Origin: 40CM-4-69-5 sp036556905
Lineage (GTDB): Bacteria; Methylomirabilota; Methylomirabilia; Rokubacteriales; CSP1-6
DNA length: 64,000 bases
Assembly (NCBI GenBank): GCA_036556905.1
Contig: DATBIM010000018.1
Coordinates: 1 to 64,000, forward strand
Reading direction: 5' to 3'
The notes beneath the pieces were generated by a model, which made no database searches, was not told the DNA's origin, and saw only the letters and a list, made by a program, of their open reading frames with translations. The translations under genes and the position numbers were made by a program. Shown piece by piece: positions 49,663 to 57,395 of this stretch (positions are counted from its first letter, which is position 1; the number at the start of each line of letters is the position of its first letter).

Positions 49663-50792
49663 GCTGGGCGGTCTGGGTCACCGGCCTGCCGGGCAGCGGC
49701 AAATCCGTCGTGGCCCGGGCGCTGGCCTCCCGGCTGGCCGACCTCGGCCATCCTGCCGTCGTGCTCGAGCTGGACGCCATCCGCAAACTCCTCACGCCCA
49801 CGCCCTCCTATACCGACTGGGAACGCGACCTCGTGTACCGCGCGCTCGTGTACATGGCTCGGACCCTCACGAGCTGCGGCGTTCCCGTCATCATCGATGC
49901 CACTGCTCACCGGCGAGTCTGGCGCGACCTGGCGCGAAGCGTGATCTCCCGCTTCGCCGAGATCCAGCTCGTCTGTCCGCTCGACGTGTGTCGCGCGCGC
50001 GAAGCCGAACGCCCGCGGGGGAACGCCCCCGCCGGCATCTATGCGGCAGCGGGACAGCCTGGCGGCACGGTGCCTGGCGTCGATGTGCCCTACGAGCCCG
50101 CGCTCGATCCCGAGATCGTGGTGGACACGGTCCGCGACGATGTCCCGACGGCCGTCGCCAGGATCGTCCCCATCGTGCTCAAGCTCGCCGCCGGGAGCGC
50201 CGAGGGATCCCGCCCCCAGCCCGGAGCGGGCTGGGCCATGTGGGTGACCGGGCTGCCCGGGAGCGGCAAGACCACGCTGGCCTCCGGTGTCGCCGAGGGA
50301 CTGTCCGCGCTGGGCCTCGCCGTCGTCTTGCTGGAGCTGGTGGAATTGCACGATTTCATGCTCGGCGGTCGGACGGGGACGCCGGCCGAGGAGGACATCG
50401 TTCATCGCGCGCTGGTCGGCACCGCCAAGCTCCTCACCGATGCCGGCCTTCCCGTCGTCATCGACGCCACGGCGCGGCGCCGCGAATGGCGGCAACTGGC
50501 GCGCCAGCTGATCCAGCACTTCGCCGAGGTCCAGCTGATCTGCCCGCCCGAGATCTGCACGGAACGGGAACGCGTGGTGCGGTGGACGCCGGCCGTCTGT
50601 GCCCAGGGAGGGCGTCGCAAGAGTCTCGCGGCAGCCCCCGATATCGTCGTCGCCTACGAGCCGGCTCTGGACGCCGAGCTCACGCTGTATACCGACGTCC
50701 GGGCCGTCTGGAACGTGGTGTACGAGGCCATCGGCCTGGCCCGCCGGCTGCATCACCATGCCGCCGGCTCACGGTCGGCGACGACTCCATGA
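49659..50792 (+). CDS. tandem adenylylsulfate-kinase-like P-loop protein
   Basis: 377 aa with two CysC-like domains. Domain 1 has Walker A GLPGSGKS at about residues 8-15, with VIIDATAHRRVWRDLAR and IQLVCPLDVCRAREAERPRG; domain 2 has GLPGSGKT at about residue 195, VVIDATARRREWRQLAR and VQLICPPEICTERER. The two are diverged duplicates. APS kinase proper uses a DGD motif; here the position reads ELDAIR and ELVELH, so the substrate may not be APS. GTG start overlaps the upstream kinase-like gene. Confidence 0.82.
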   Translation: MSWAVWVTGLPGSGKSVVARALASRLADLGHPAVVLELDAIRKLLTPTPSYTDWERDLVYRALVYMARTLTSCGVPVIIDATAHRRVWRDLARSVISRFAEIQLVCPLDVCRAREAERPRGNAPAGIYAAAGQPGGTVPGVDVPYEPALDPEIVVDTVRDDVPTAVARIVPIVLKLAAGSAEGSRPQPGAGWAMWVTGLPGSGKTTLASGVAEGLSALGLAVVLLELVELHDFMLGGRTGTPAEEDIVHRALVGTAKLLTDAGLPVVIDATARRREWRQLARQLIQHFAEVQLICPPEICTERERVVRWTPAVCAQGGRRKSLAAAPDIVVAYEPALDAELTLYTDVRAVWNVVYEAIGLARRLHHHAAGSRSATTP

Positions 50793-51187
50793 CGCGCGAC
50801 GGACGGCCGCCCTCCATCCTGATCGTCGACGACGAGGCCGATCTGGCCGCCACCTGCGCGCGGCTGCTGCAGCGCCGAGGGTATGCCGTGGCCTCGGCCG
50901 GCTCGCGGCAGGAAGGTCTGGCCACCCTGGCCATCGCGCAGTACGACCTCGTGGTCGCCGACCTCCGCCTTCCCGACGGCAGTGGCCTCGATGTCGTGCG
51001 GGCCGCCCGGACACAGCCGGTGCCCCGCCCGGTCATCGTCATCACGGGGTTCGGCTCGGAGGGGACCCGTCAGGAGGCGCAGACGGCGGGCGCCTCGGCG
51101 TTCCTGGCCAAGCCGTTCTCCCTGCTCGAGTTCGCCGAGCTCGTCGAGCGGCTGCTGGCTGCCCCCGATTCCGGCCCCCACCGCTGA
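50789..51187 (+). CDS. single-domain response regulator
   Basis: 132 aa receiver domain: acidic pair in LIVDDEADL, phospho-acceptor Asp in LVVADLRLPDG, Lys in FLAKPFS. No output domain. It overlaps the tandem kinase by 4 bp and lies within the P6 operon, so it is made with Usp and kinase proteins. It might interact with the NtrC-system kinase a few genes upstream, for instance as a phosphate sink; unproven. Confidence 0.9.
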   Translation: MTRDGRPPSILIVDDEADLAATCARLLQRRGYAVASAGSRQEGLATLAIAQYDLVVADLRLPDGSGLDVVRAARTQPVPRPVIVITGFGSEGTRQEAQTAGASAFLAKPFSLLEFAELVERLLAAPDSGPHR

Positions 51188-51194
51188 CGGGCGG

Positions 51195-52691
51195 GTGCCC
51201 ACCACGACCGGCGGGCGAGAGCGGGAGGCTCTCGGGCGCGCCCGACGCCCGCTGGGGCTCGTGGCCGGACCCCTGCTGTTCCTCCTCGTCCTGGCCGTCC
51301 CGGTGCCGGGGCTCGGGCGCGAGGCCCACGCGCTGCTCGCCGTGTTCGTATGGACGGTGGCCTACTGGGTCACCGAGGCGCTCCCGGTCGCCGCCACCGC
51401 GCTGCTGTCCTCCCTGCTCGCCATCCTGCTCGGGATCGCGCCGGCCGCCCGGGTGCTGGCGCCCTACGCCGACCCCATCGTCTTTCTCTTCATCGGCAGC
51501 TTCATGCTGGCCGAGGCCATGAAGAGCAGCGAGCTCGACCGCCGGCTGGCCTTCGCGCTCTTGCGCCGGCGGTGGGCAACCCGATCCCCAGCTCGCCTCA
51601 TGCTGGCCCTGGGCGTGGTGACCTGCGGCCTCTCCCTCTGGATGAGCAATACCGCCACCACGGCCATCATGCTTCCGGTGGGGGTGGGAGTCCTGCGCGC
51701 GCTCGGGGAGACGGGCGGGCCCGGTCATCCCTTCACGGTCGGGTTGCTCCTGATGCTGACGTGGTCGTCCTCGGTCGCCGTGGGCGTTCCGGTGGGCTCG
51801 CCCCCCAACCTGATCGCCATCGGCATGATCCGCGATCTCACCGACCGTCGGCTCACCTTCTTCGACTGGGTCGCCGTCACCCTGCCGCTCACGGTGGCGA
51901 TGCTGCTGCTGTGCTGGCTGATCCTCGCCCGTCTCTACCCGGGCGCGCCTCGCTCGCCGGAGCACCTGCAGGCCTACGTGGCCGCCGAGGGCCAGCGCCT
52001 CGGCCCCTGGACCCGGGCTCAGGCCAACGTGTTCTTCGTGTTCCTGTTGGCCGCGCTGCTCTGGATGCTGCCGGGCGCCGTCGCCCTGCTCGCCTCACCG
52101 ACCGCGACCCTGCCGCGCTTCTTCGAGCGGCACCTGCCCGAGTCCGCGGTCGCACTGGGCGCCGCCCTGCTCCTGTTCCTGCTGCCGACCGACTTCAGGC
52201 GGGGCGAGTTCACGATCACCTGGGCGCAAGCCGCGCGCATCGACTGGGGCACGATCCTCCTCTTCGGTGGCGGGCTGGCCCTGGGCAAGCTCATGTTCGA
52301 GACGGGGCTGGCCCGGGCCATCGGGAACGGGGCCATGCGCCTGGCCGGCGCCGACAGCCTCTGGGCGCTCACCGCGGTGGCCATCGTCATCGGCGTCGTG
52401 CTGTCCGAGACTTCATCGAACACGGCCTCGGCCAGCATGGTGGTGCCCATCGTCATCGCGGTGGCCCAGAGCGCCGGGGTGAGCCCGATCCCTCCCGCGC
52501 TCGGCGCCGCGCTGGGGGCGAGCTTCGGGTTCATGCTGCCGGTCTCCACGCCGCCGAACGCGATCATCTACGGTTCCGGGCTCGTCCCGCTCCGGGAGAT
52601 GATCCGGTCGGGAATCTACCTGGACGTGGCCGGGACGATCCTCATCTGGCTGGGCCTCCGGATGCTCTGCCCGCTGTTCGGGGTCATGTAG
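51195..52691 (+). CDS. DASS/SLC13-family anion transporter
   Basis: 498 aa, about 12 membrane helices. The two substrate/sodium motifs of the family are visible: MSNTATTAIMLP and SETSSNTASASMV, as well as TEALPVAATAL near the start. Members carry C4-dicarboxylates, citrate, phosphate or sulfate with sodium. The GTG start at 51195 lies 7 bp after the response-regulator stop. With APS-kinase-like neighbours, sulfate is possible, but the sequence does not decide. Last gene of the P6 operon. Confidence 0.88.
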   Translation: MPTTTGGREREALGRARRPLGLVAGPLLFLLVLAVPVPGLGREAHALLAVFVWTVAYWVTEALPVAATALLSSLLAILLGIAPAARVLAPYADPIVFLFIGSFMLAEAMKSSELDRRLAFALLRRRWATRSPARLMLALGVVTCGLSLWMSNTATTAIMLPVGVGVLRALGETGGPGHPFTVGLLLMLTWSSSVAVGVPVGSPPNLIAIGMIRDLTDRRLTFFDWVAVTLPLTVAMLLLCWLILARLYPGAPRSPEHLQAYVAAEGQRLGPWTRAQANVFFVFLLAALLWMLPGAVALLASPTATLPRFFERHLPESAVALGAALLLFLLPTDFRRGEFTITWAQAARIDWGTILLFGGGLALGKLMFETGLARAIGNGAMRLAGADSLWALTAVAIVIGVVLSETSSNTASASMVVPIVIAVAQSAGVSPIPPALGAALGASFGFMLPVSTPPNAIIYGSGLVPLREMIRSGIYLDVAGTILIWLGLRMLCPLFGVM

Positions 52692-52709
52692 CGCCGCCAG
52701 TGACGGCGC
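52691..52709. terminator. hairpin between convergent operons
   Basis: GCGCCG-(7 bases)-CGGCGC lies between the transporter stop and the convergent basic-protein gene. No T-run, so only a candidate bidirectional transcript end. Confidence 0.35.
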
Positions 52710-52714
52710 CGGCC

Positions 52715-52936
52715 TCAGCGCTTCTTGACCTTCGGCTTGGTGACCCCCCAGAGGACGCGGGGGCCTTCGGCGGCCTGCAGGAGCATCGTGTCTTTCCGGA
52801 CGGCAACGTGAGCGGTCTTCTGGCGGCGGCGCACCTGCGGTGACGCGACGAGCTCCTGGGGAGGCTTGCCGGCCTTTGAGGATCGCGCGGGCTGTGGGCC
52901 CCGCTTCATCCGCGTCTTTTTCCTCCGCGTCTTCAT
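52715..52936 (-). CDS. small very basic protein
   Basis: 73 aa, starting MKTRRKKTRMKRGPQPARSS and ending VTKPKVKKR; rich in Lys/Arg throughout, which suggests nucleic-acid or ribosome binding. AAGGAGA precedes the ATG by a good distance. It lies 18 bp after the Usp gene at the end of the hibernation operon. It resembles in composition the basic linker in the GTPase-DUF6335 fusion two genes upstream, but no family is recognised. Confidence 0.6.
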   Translation of the reverse strand: MKTRRKKTRMKRGPQPARSSKAGKPPQELVASPQVRRRQKTAHVAVRKDTMLLQAAEGPRVLWGVTKPKVKKR

Positions 52937-52954
52937 GGTGTCTCTCCTTACCCG

Positions 52955-53413
52955 TCACTCCGGCGGGGTCGGGCGGACCGACAGCACAGGACAGGGAGCC
53001 AGGCGGATCACCCGGTCGGCCACGCTGCCGAGCACGGCCCGCTCGACCCCGCTACGACCTCGGGTGCCGATGACGATCAGGTCAGCGTCCCCGGCCGTGG
53101 TCACGATGTCCCGGTAGGGCACGCCCGTACGTAGCTCGACCCGCACGACGAGGCCGGCCGCGCGAGCCTCCCCGGCCCACTGCTCGAGCTTCTTCTGCGC
53201 CCAGTCACGCGCTGACTCGTAGACCTCGCGCACGCGGGCGCCGGCGAACGGCGACTCGGAGTAGAGCGGGGCCTCCACCAGGACGTGCAGCAGGACGAGC
53301 TCGGCCCCGAGGCGCCGGGCGAGCTCTCCGGCGGTCTTCCACGCCGCCTCGGAGGCGGCGGAAAAGTCGGTCGGCACCAGTATCCTGCCAAATGGCCCGG
53401 GCGGAGCGCTCAT
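52955..53413 (-). CDS. universal stress protein
   Basis: 152 aa, one Usp domain (FGRILVPTDFSAASEAAW) with the complete ATP loop GTRGRSGVERAVLGS. The ATG at 53413 overlaps the stop of the GTPase-DUF6335 gene by 4 bp (ATGA). Member of the P7 operon after HPF, baeRF, TPR lipoprotein and the GTPase. Confidence 0.92.
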   Translation of the reverse strand: MSAPPGPFGRILVPTDFSAASEAAWKTAGELARRLGAELVLLHVLVEAPLYSESPFAGARVREVYESARDWAQKKLEQWAGEARAAGLVVRVELRTGVPYRDIVTTAGDADLIVIGTRGRSGVERAVLGSVADRVIRLAPCPVLSVRPTPPE

Positions 53414-55125
53414 GCGCCATTGTCCTTCTTCTCGCGCTCGGCGGCCTGTCGCTCGAGATGCCAGTAGTGCCGGTCGCGCGTGCGCAACATCTCCTCCGAC
53501 GTGCGCACCTCGGCATCCGCCCCCTGCTCCACGCCGAGGGCCCGGCCCAGCTCGTCGACGACGTCTTGATCGGGAGTCGCCACGCTTCCCCCGACCGCCT
53601 CCTCTCCCGTGCTCGTGGCCCGCTGCCAGTCCGCATCGACATCGCCGCCGGTGAGGATCGGGCTGCTCTCCGGGTGCGACAACCGCTCGGTCAGCAGCTC
53701 GCCCGTCTGGCCACCCTCGGGCGGCCTGGCCTGTCGTCGAGCCGGACGCTTGCGCTTCCCCTTGGGCCGCCCGCGCGCCTTCGATCGTGCCTTCATGTCC
53801 GTCCTCCTGTCGATGGTTGCGAGAAGTTCCGCCAGGCTTCCCGGCCGCACCTCCTCGAGCTCGTAGCGAACCCGCACGACCGGCTGGCGCACCCGGATGA
53901 CCCGAGCGAGATCGATGGGCGTGCCGAGCAGCACGAGGTCGCAGTCCACCGCCGCGATCGTGGCCTCGAGGTCGGCCAACTGCGGACGGTTGTACCCCAG
54001 CGCGGGCAGGACCGGCCCGATGGTCGGGTAACGCGCGAAGGCGTGCCGGAGGTCGCCCCGGGCATAGGGGCGAGGATCGACCAGCACGGCGCCGTACCGG
54101 CGTGCCGCGAGCGCCGCGGCGCCCCCGCCGAGGCCGCCGTGCGTGAGCGTCGGGCCGTCCTCGACCGCCAGCACACGACGGCCGGCCAGCCGTCCGGGGT
54201 CGGCGACCGTGACGGGGAGCCGCGTGTCCACGATCCGCGCCCTCGGGTTGAGCGCCCGGATGCCTGTGCGCACGGTCTCCACGGACCCCGACGGGGCGGA
54301 GTCCTCCTTGACGATGACGGCCACATCGGCAGCGCGCAGGTTGGCCTCTCCCGGGTGATGGCGGCTCTCGTGGCCGGCCCGGTGTGGGTCCACCAGGCAC
54401 AGGTGCAGCGCGGGCGTGAAGAACGGCAGATCGTTGTTGCCGCCATCCCACACGATGACGTCGGCCTCCCTCTCGGCGCGGGCCAGGATGGCGCCGTAGT
54501 CCACACCGGCATAGACCACACAGCCCGCTTCGAGGTGAGGCTCGTACTCCTCCCGCTCCTCGATGGTGACGCCGGCGGCATCGAGGTCGGCCAGGGTCGC
54601 GAACCGTTGCACGCGGGAGGCCACCAGGTCGCCATAGGGCATCGGGTGGCGAACCACCACGACGCGGCGCTCTTGCTCCCGCAAGATCCTGACGAAGTGC
54701 CGGCTCACCGCGCTCTTGCCGCAGCCGGTTCGGACCGAGCACACTGCCACCACCGGGATCGAGGTCGGCAGCATCGTACGGCGGGGGCCCAGGAGCGCGA
54801 AGTCGCTGCCGGCGGCCAGCGCCCGGCTGGCCAGGTGCATCACGTCCTCGTGACTCACATCGCTGTAGGCAAAGACCACCTCGTCCACCGCGAGCTCCCG
54901 GATCAGCCGCTCCAGGTGCTCCTCGGGCTCGATGGGAATCCCTCGGCGGTACCGGGGCCCGGCCAGGGCCGCCGGGTATCGACGCCCGGCGATGCCGGGG
55001 ATCTGGGCGGCCGTGAAGGCGACGACCTCGGTGGCGGGGTCGTCGCGGTAGACCACGTTGAAGTTGTGAAAGTCACGCCCGGCCGCCCCCAGGATCAGGA
55101 CCCGTCTGGCCTTGGCCGGGCTCAT
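53410..55125 (-). CDS. cyclic 2,3-diphosphoglycerate synthetase-like GTPase fused to DUF6335
   Basis: 571 aa. Residues 1-445 resemble cyclic 2,3-diphosphoglycerate synthetase / related P-loop proteins: VLILGAAGRDFHNFN, P-loop-like SVRTGCGKSAVSRHF, VWDGGNNDLPFF. A basic linker (MKARSKARGRPKGKRKRP) then leads to a DUF6335 domain (TGGDVDADWQ, GEEAVGGSVATPDQDVVDE, RDRHYWHLE). The linker's Met (ATG at 53796) is preceded by AGGAGG at ideal spacing, so a shorter, DUF6335-only product may also be made. Overlaps both neighbours. Fusion of these two domains is unusual. Confidence 0.78.
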   Translation of the reverse strand: MSPAKARRVLILGAAGRDFHNFNVVYRDDPATEVVAFTAAQIPGIAGRRYPAALAGPRYRRGIPIEPEEHLERLIRELAVDEVVFAYSDVSHEDVMHLASRALAAGSDFALLGPRRTMLPTSIPVVAVCSVRTGCGKSAVSRHFVRILREQERRVVVVRHPMPYGDLVASRVQRFATLADLDAAGVTIEEREEYEPHLEAGCVVYAGVDYGAILARAEREADVIVWDGGNNDLPFFTPALHLCLVDPHRAGHESRHHPGEANLRAADVAVIVKEDSAPSGSVETVRTGIRALNPRARIVDTRLPVTVADPGRLAGRRVLAVEDGPTLTHGGLGGGAAALAARRYGAVLVDPRPYARGDLRHAFARYPTIGPVLPALGYNRPQLADLEATIAAVDCDLVLLGTPIDLARVIRVRQPVVRVRYELEEVRPGSLAELLATIDRRTDMKARSKARGRPKGKRKRPARRQARPPEGGQTGELLTERLSHPESSPILTGGDVDADWQRATSTGEEAVGGSVATPDQDVVDELGRALGVEQGADAEVRTSEEMLRTRDRHYWHLERQAAEREKKDNGA

Positions 55126-55715
55126 GGCGCGTGGGGAGCCGGGGCCACGTACGGATACCAGCCATACGGGTACCACCCGAAGCGGTCGCCGTAGATGACC
55201 CAGGTCGGCTCCAGAGGAGCGCGGGGCACCAGCCGGGCCTCACGCAGCTCACGCACCCACGCCGCCTCATCCTCGAGGCTGGCCGCGACGAAGGCTCGGA
55301 TCGGGGCCGGCAGGCCGTCGAACGCCAGCACGTCGAGGGCCCGGCCGACCTGGGCGTTCAGCCTGGCGTGAAGCGGCAGTGACCGCAGCGCACCCAGGTG
55401 CTCGCGGGCCCCCGCATCGTCGCCCAGCTTCAGGTAACTGAGCGCCAGGAAGAGACGCGCGTCCGGATTTCGAGGCTCGGCGCTCACGACCGGCGCCAGG
55501 GTGCGGGCGGCCTCATCGAAGTCGTGGAGCTGGTAGAGACACAGGCCGAGCCCGAAGCGCGCGTCGGCCCGCTCCTCGTGGGCCAGGGCCTGGCGGAAGT
55601 GGTGCGCCGCTTCCTCGCAGCGGCCCTGGCGCAACGCCGCCTGCCCCTGGCCCAGGGCGGTCGTGCACCCGGTGAGCAGGGCGAGGCCCATCACGAGCCA
55701 CACCTCGGTCCGCAT
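55122..55715 (-). CDS. TPR-containing lipoprotein
   Basis: 197 aa. Signal peptide with lipobox LTGC (Cys17), then about three TPR-like repeats (QAALRQGRCEEAAHHFRQAL, ARFGLGLCLYQLHDFDEAARTL, ARLFLALSYLKLGDDAGAREHL). The C-terminus is Tyr/Trp-rich (RFGWYPYGWYPYVAPAP). An envelope scaffold of unknown partner. It overlaps the GTPase gene by 4 bp and is 13 bp after the baeRF gene. Confidence 0.82.
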   Translation of the reverse strand: MRTEVWLVMGLALLTGCTTALGQGQAALRQGRCEEAAHHFRQALAHEERADARFGLGLCLYQLHDFDEAARTLAPVVSAEPRNPDARLFLALSYLKLGDDAGAREHLGALRSLPLHARLNAQVGRALDVLAFDGLPAPIRAFVAASLEDEAAWVRELREARLVPRAPLEPTWVIYGDRFGWYPYGWYPYVAPAPHAP

Positions 55716-55728
55716 GACTGATCCCGGT

Positions 55729-56868
55729 TCAGAGCGGGTACCGGAGCAGGGCGGCCATTCCGCCGGCCCGCTCGAGCGCCCTGTGGGCGTCGATCACGGA
55801 GATCTCGCCGCCGGCCGTCACGACGCGGTCGACCACCGCGTCGCCCAGGCGCACCGGCTTCGTGGGACCGCCGCACGCCCGACACGTCGCGGCCTCCCCG
55901 GGCTGCACGGCCGCGCACCGGGTGCAGATCGTGCCCGCGGCGGAGAACCCCTTGAGCAGGTAGAGGCGACGCACCGCTCCCCGGCCTGCCGCGTGGAGCG
56001 TGCCCTCGACGCCGGCGATCGCCTGTCCGCCCTTGGCGGCCTCGGTGAGGACGTCGTCCACCATCCGTCCCTGCTCGCTGAGGCCCAGCCGAGCCAGCAG
56101 GCCGGTGGCCCGATCGGCCAGGGCGCTGGCCGTCTCATAGCGAGCGGCAGGGATAGTGCCGGCAACGCTGCCGGCCAGGGTCGTCGGCAGGCGCGAGCTG
56201 AACACGGCGACGATTCGATCCTCGCCAGCCAGGACGATGCGCACGCCGCCCTCCTGCCTCGAGAGCTCCGACAAGGCTTCGACGACCGCCTCGAAATGCT
56301 GGTCGCGGTGGGCCTCCACGTGCTTCTGGTACCTGGACTGAGCCATGAGCGCCCAGCCTCCGCGGTCGTGGCGCCCCGGCACACCGTGTTCGAGCATCAC
56401 CTCGTCGCCCCGGCCACCGGAGTCGATGGGGATGAGGCGGGCATGGTTGCCGTCAATGAAGACCACGATGGCCGGGGGCGCCTCGTGGGCGAGGGCGGCC
56501 AGCGGGGTCAGCAGGGGTCGCTCCGCCACCACGAAGGTGTTCTCGAAGGGGACACGGACCGTGAGAACCTCGCGCAAACCGAGGGGGTTACAGGCGAAGA
56601 GCGCGACCCCGTCGGCGTCGGGGCGCATCGCCTGCTCGACGAGCCGCTCGCCCTGCTCCTCGATCCAGTCGAGGTCGGCGCGCAGCTCGGCCCCCGCCCC
56701 CGTCCGGGCTTCGCGAAGGCCGTTCTTGAGGAACACCCGCACCCGCCCCCGCTGGTGCTCGTCGGTCCAGCGGGTATCGAGATAGACACTTACCACCGGC
56801 GACGTGGCGCCGCCGAGCCGGGCCAGCGCATTCACCCGCTCACGCAGCTGCATGGCGGCTGTCCTCAC
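55729..56868 (-). CDS. baeRF-family (bacterial eRF1/Vms1-like) protein
   Basis: 379 aa, bacterial archaeo-eukaryotic release-factor-like family. N-terminal VSVYLDTRWTDEHQRGRVRVFLKNGL, a middle domain with VVVFIDGNHARLIPID and a region resembling eRF1 domain 3 (GVEGTLHAAGRGAVRRLYLL), then a four-cysteine zinc ribbon (CTRC...CRAC) near the C-terminus. Proteins of this type are thought to act on stalled or resting ribosomes. Its start overlaps the HPF stop (ATGA), directly pairing it with a hibernation factor. Confidence 0.82.
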   Translation of the reverse strand: MRTAAMQLRERVNALARLGGATSPVVSVYLDTRWTDEHQRGRVRVFLKNGLREARTGAGAELRADLDWIEEQGERLVEQAMRPDADGVALFACNPLGLREVLTVRVPFENTFVVAERPLLTPLAALAHEAPPAIVVFIDGNHARLIPIDSGGRGDEVMLEHGVPGRHDRGGWALMAQSRYQKHVEAHRDQHFEAVVEALSELSRQEGGVRIVLAGEDRIVAVFSSRLPTTLAGSVAGTIPAARYETASALADRATGLLARLGLSEQGRMVDDVLTEAAKGGQAIAGVEGTLHAAGRGAVRRLYLLKGFSAAGTICTRCAAVQPGEAATCRACGGPTKPVRLGDAVVDRVVTAGGEISVIDAHRALERAGGMAALLRYPL

Positions 56869-57215
56869 TCGCCCGTGAGCAGCCGCTTCGCCGCGTAGTA
56901 CTTCTTCGGATGCCGGCGGCTCTCCCGCTGGCGCTCGCGGTAGCGCTCGAGCCGGGGCTCGAGCGCGGCAAAGGCCCCATCGAAGGCCAGCCGTGACGTG
57001 GTCGCGGTGTGCTCCACTCTCAGCGCCGGCCGGTACGGCAAGCGCACGGTCAGTGCACAGCGCTGAGCCGGGCCGCCCTTCGGTCCGTTATCATCCACAA
57101 AGACCACCATGGCCTCGATCGGCGCCACCCCGAGCCGCCGCAAGGACTCATCCAGCCGGGCGCGGATGCGCGCGCGCAGGGTACGGTCGGCTCCCACTCC
57201 CCGAATTCCGATCAT
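56865..57215 (-). CDS. hpf: HPF/RaiA-family ribosome hibernation factor
   Basis: 116 aa, single HPF domain: MIGIRGVGADRTLRARIRARL, VVFVDDNGPKGG, then the basic helix YRERQRESRRHPKKYYAAKRLL. It lacks the C-terminal dimerisation domain of long HPF, so it is the short type. These proteins block the ribosome decoding site when growth stops. The start at 57215 is fixed by AGGAGGAAGG. First gene of a five- or six-gene operon, about 28 bases after the expected start of a consensus sigma-54 promoter, P7. Confidence 0.85.
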   Translation of the reverse strand: MIGIRGVGADRTLRARIRARLDESLRRLGVAPIEAMVVFVDDNGPKGGPAQRCALTVRLPYRPALRVEHTATTSRLAFDGAFAALEPRLERYRERQRESRRHPKKYYAAKRLLTGE

Positions 57216-57253
57216 GCCTTCCTCCTCATCGAGCATCGCGTATGGGCAGAACG

Positions 57254-57269
57254 AGCAAGCCCGGTGCCA
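57254..57269 (-). promoter_or_regulatory. sigma-54 promoter P7
   Basis: Minus-strand TGGCACCGGGCTTGCT, consensus at -24 and -12 with ten-base GG-to-GC spacing. One base differs from P3, and the flank GAATT-x-C-x-GGA is shared. Expected start about 57243. GCCCCACGGGGAC on the minus strand (57315-57327) lies 72-84 bp upstream of it. Confidence 0.8.
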
Positions 57270-57395
57270 CGTCAAAAAGTCCCGGAATTCAGCGCGTTAC
57301 CCGGCCGGCGTGGCGTCCCCGTGGGGCGTCCACTCCGCGGATGCCCCCGCGGTCGGGGCCGCGCGACCCCAGGACGTCCCAGGAGGATCATTACC

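Noticed and set aside
55900..56020. GGQ tripeptide in the baeRF-family protein, as in true release factors
   Set aside because: It lies in the region matching eRF1 domain 3 (GGQAIAGVEGTLHAAG), not in the peptidyl-hydrolysis domain, so it is probably coincidental and does not show release activity.
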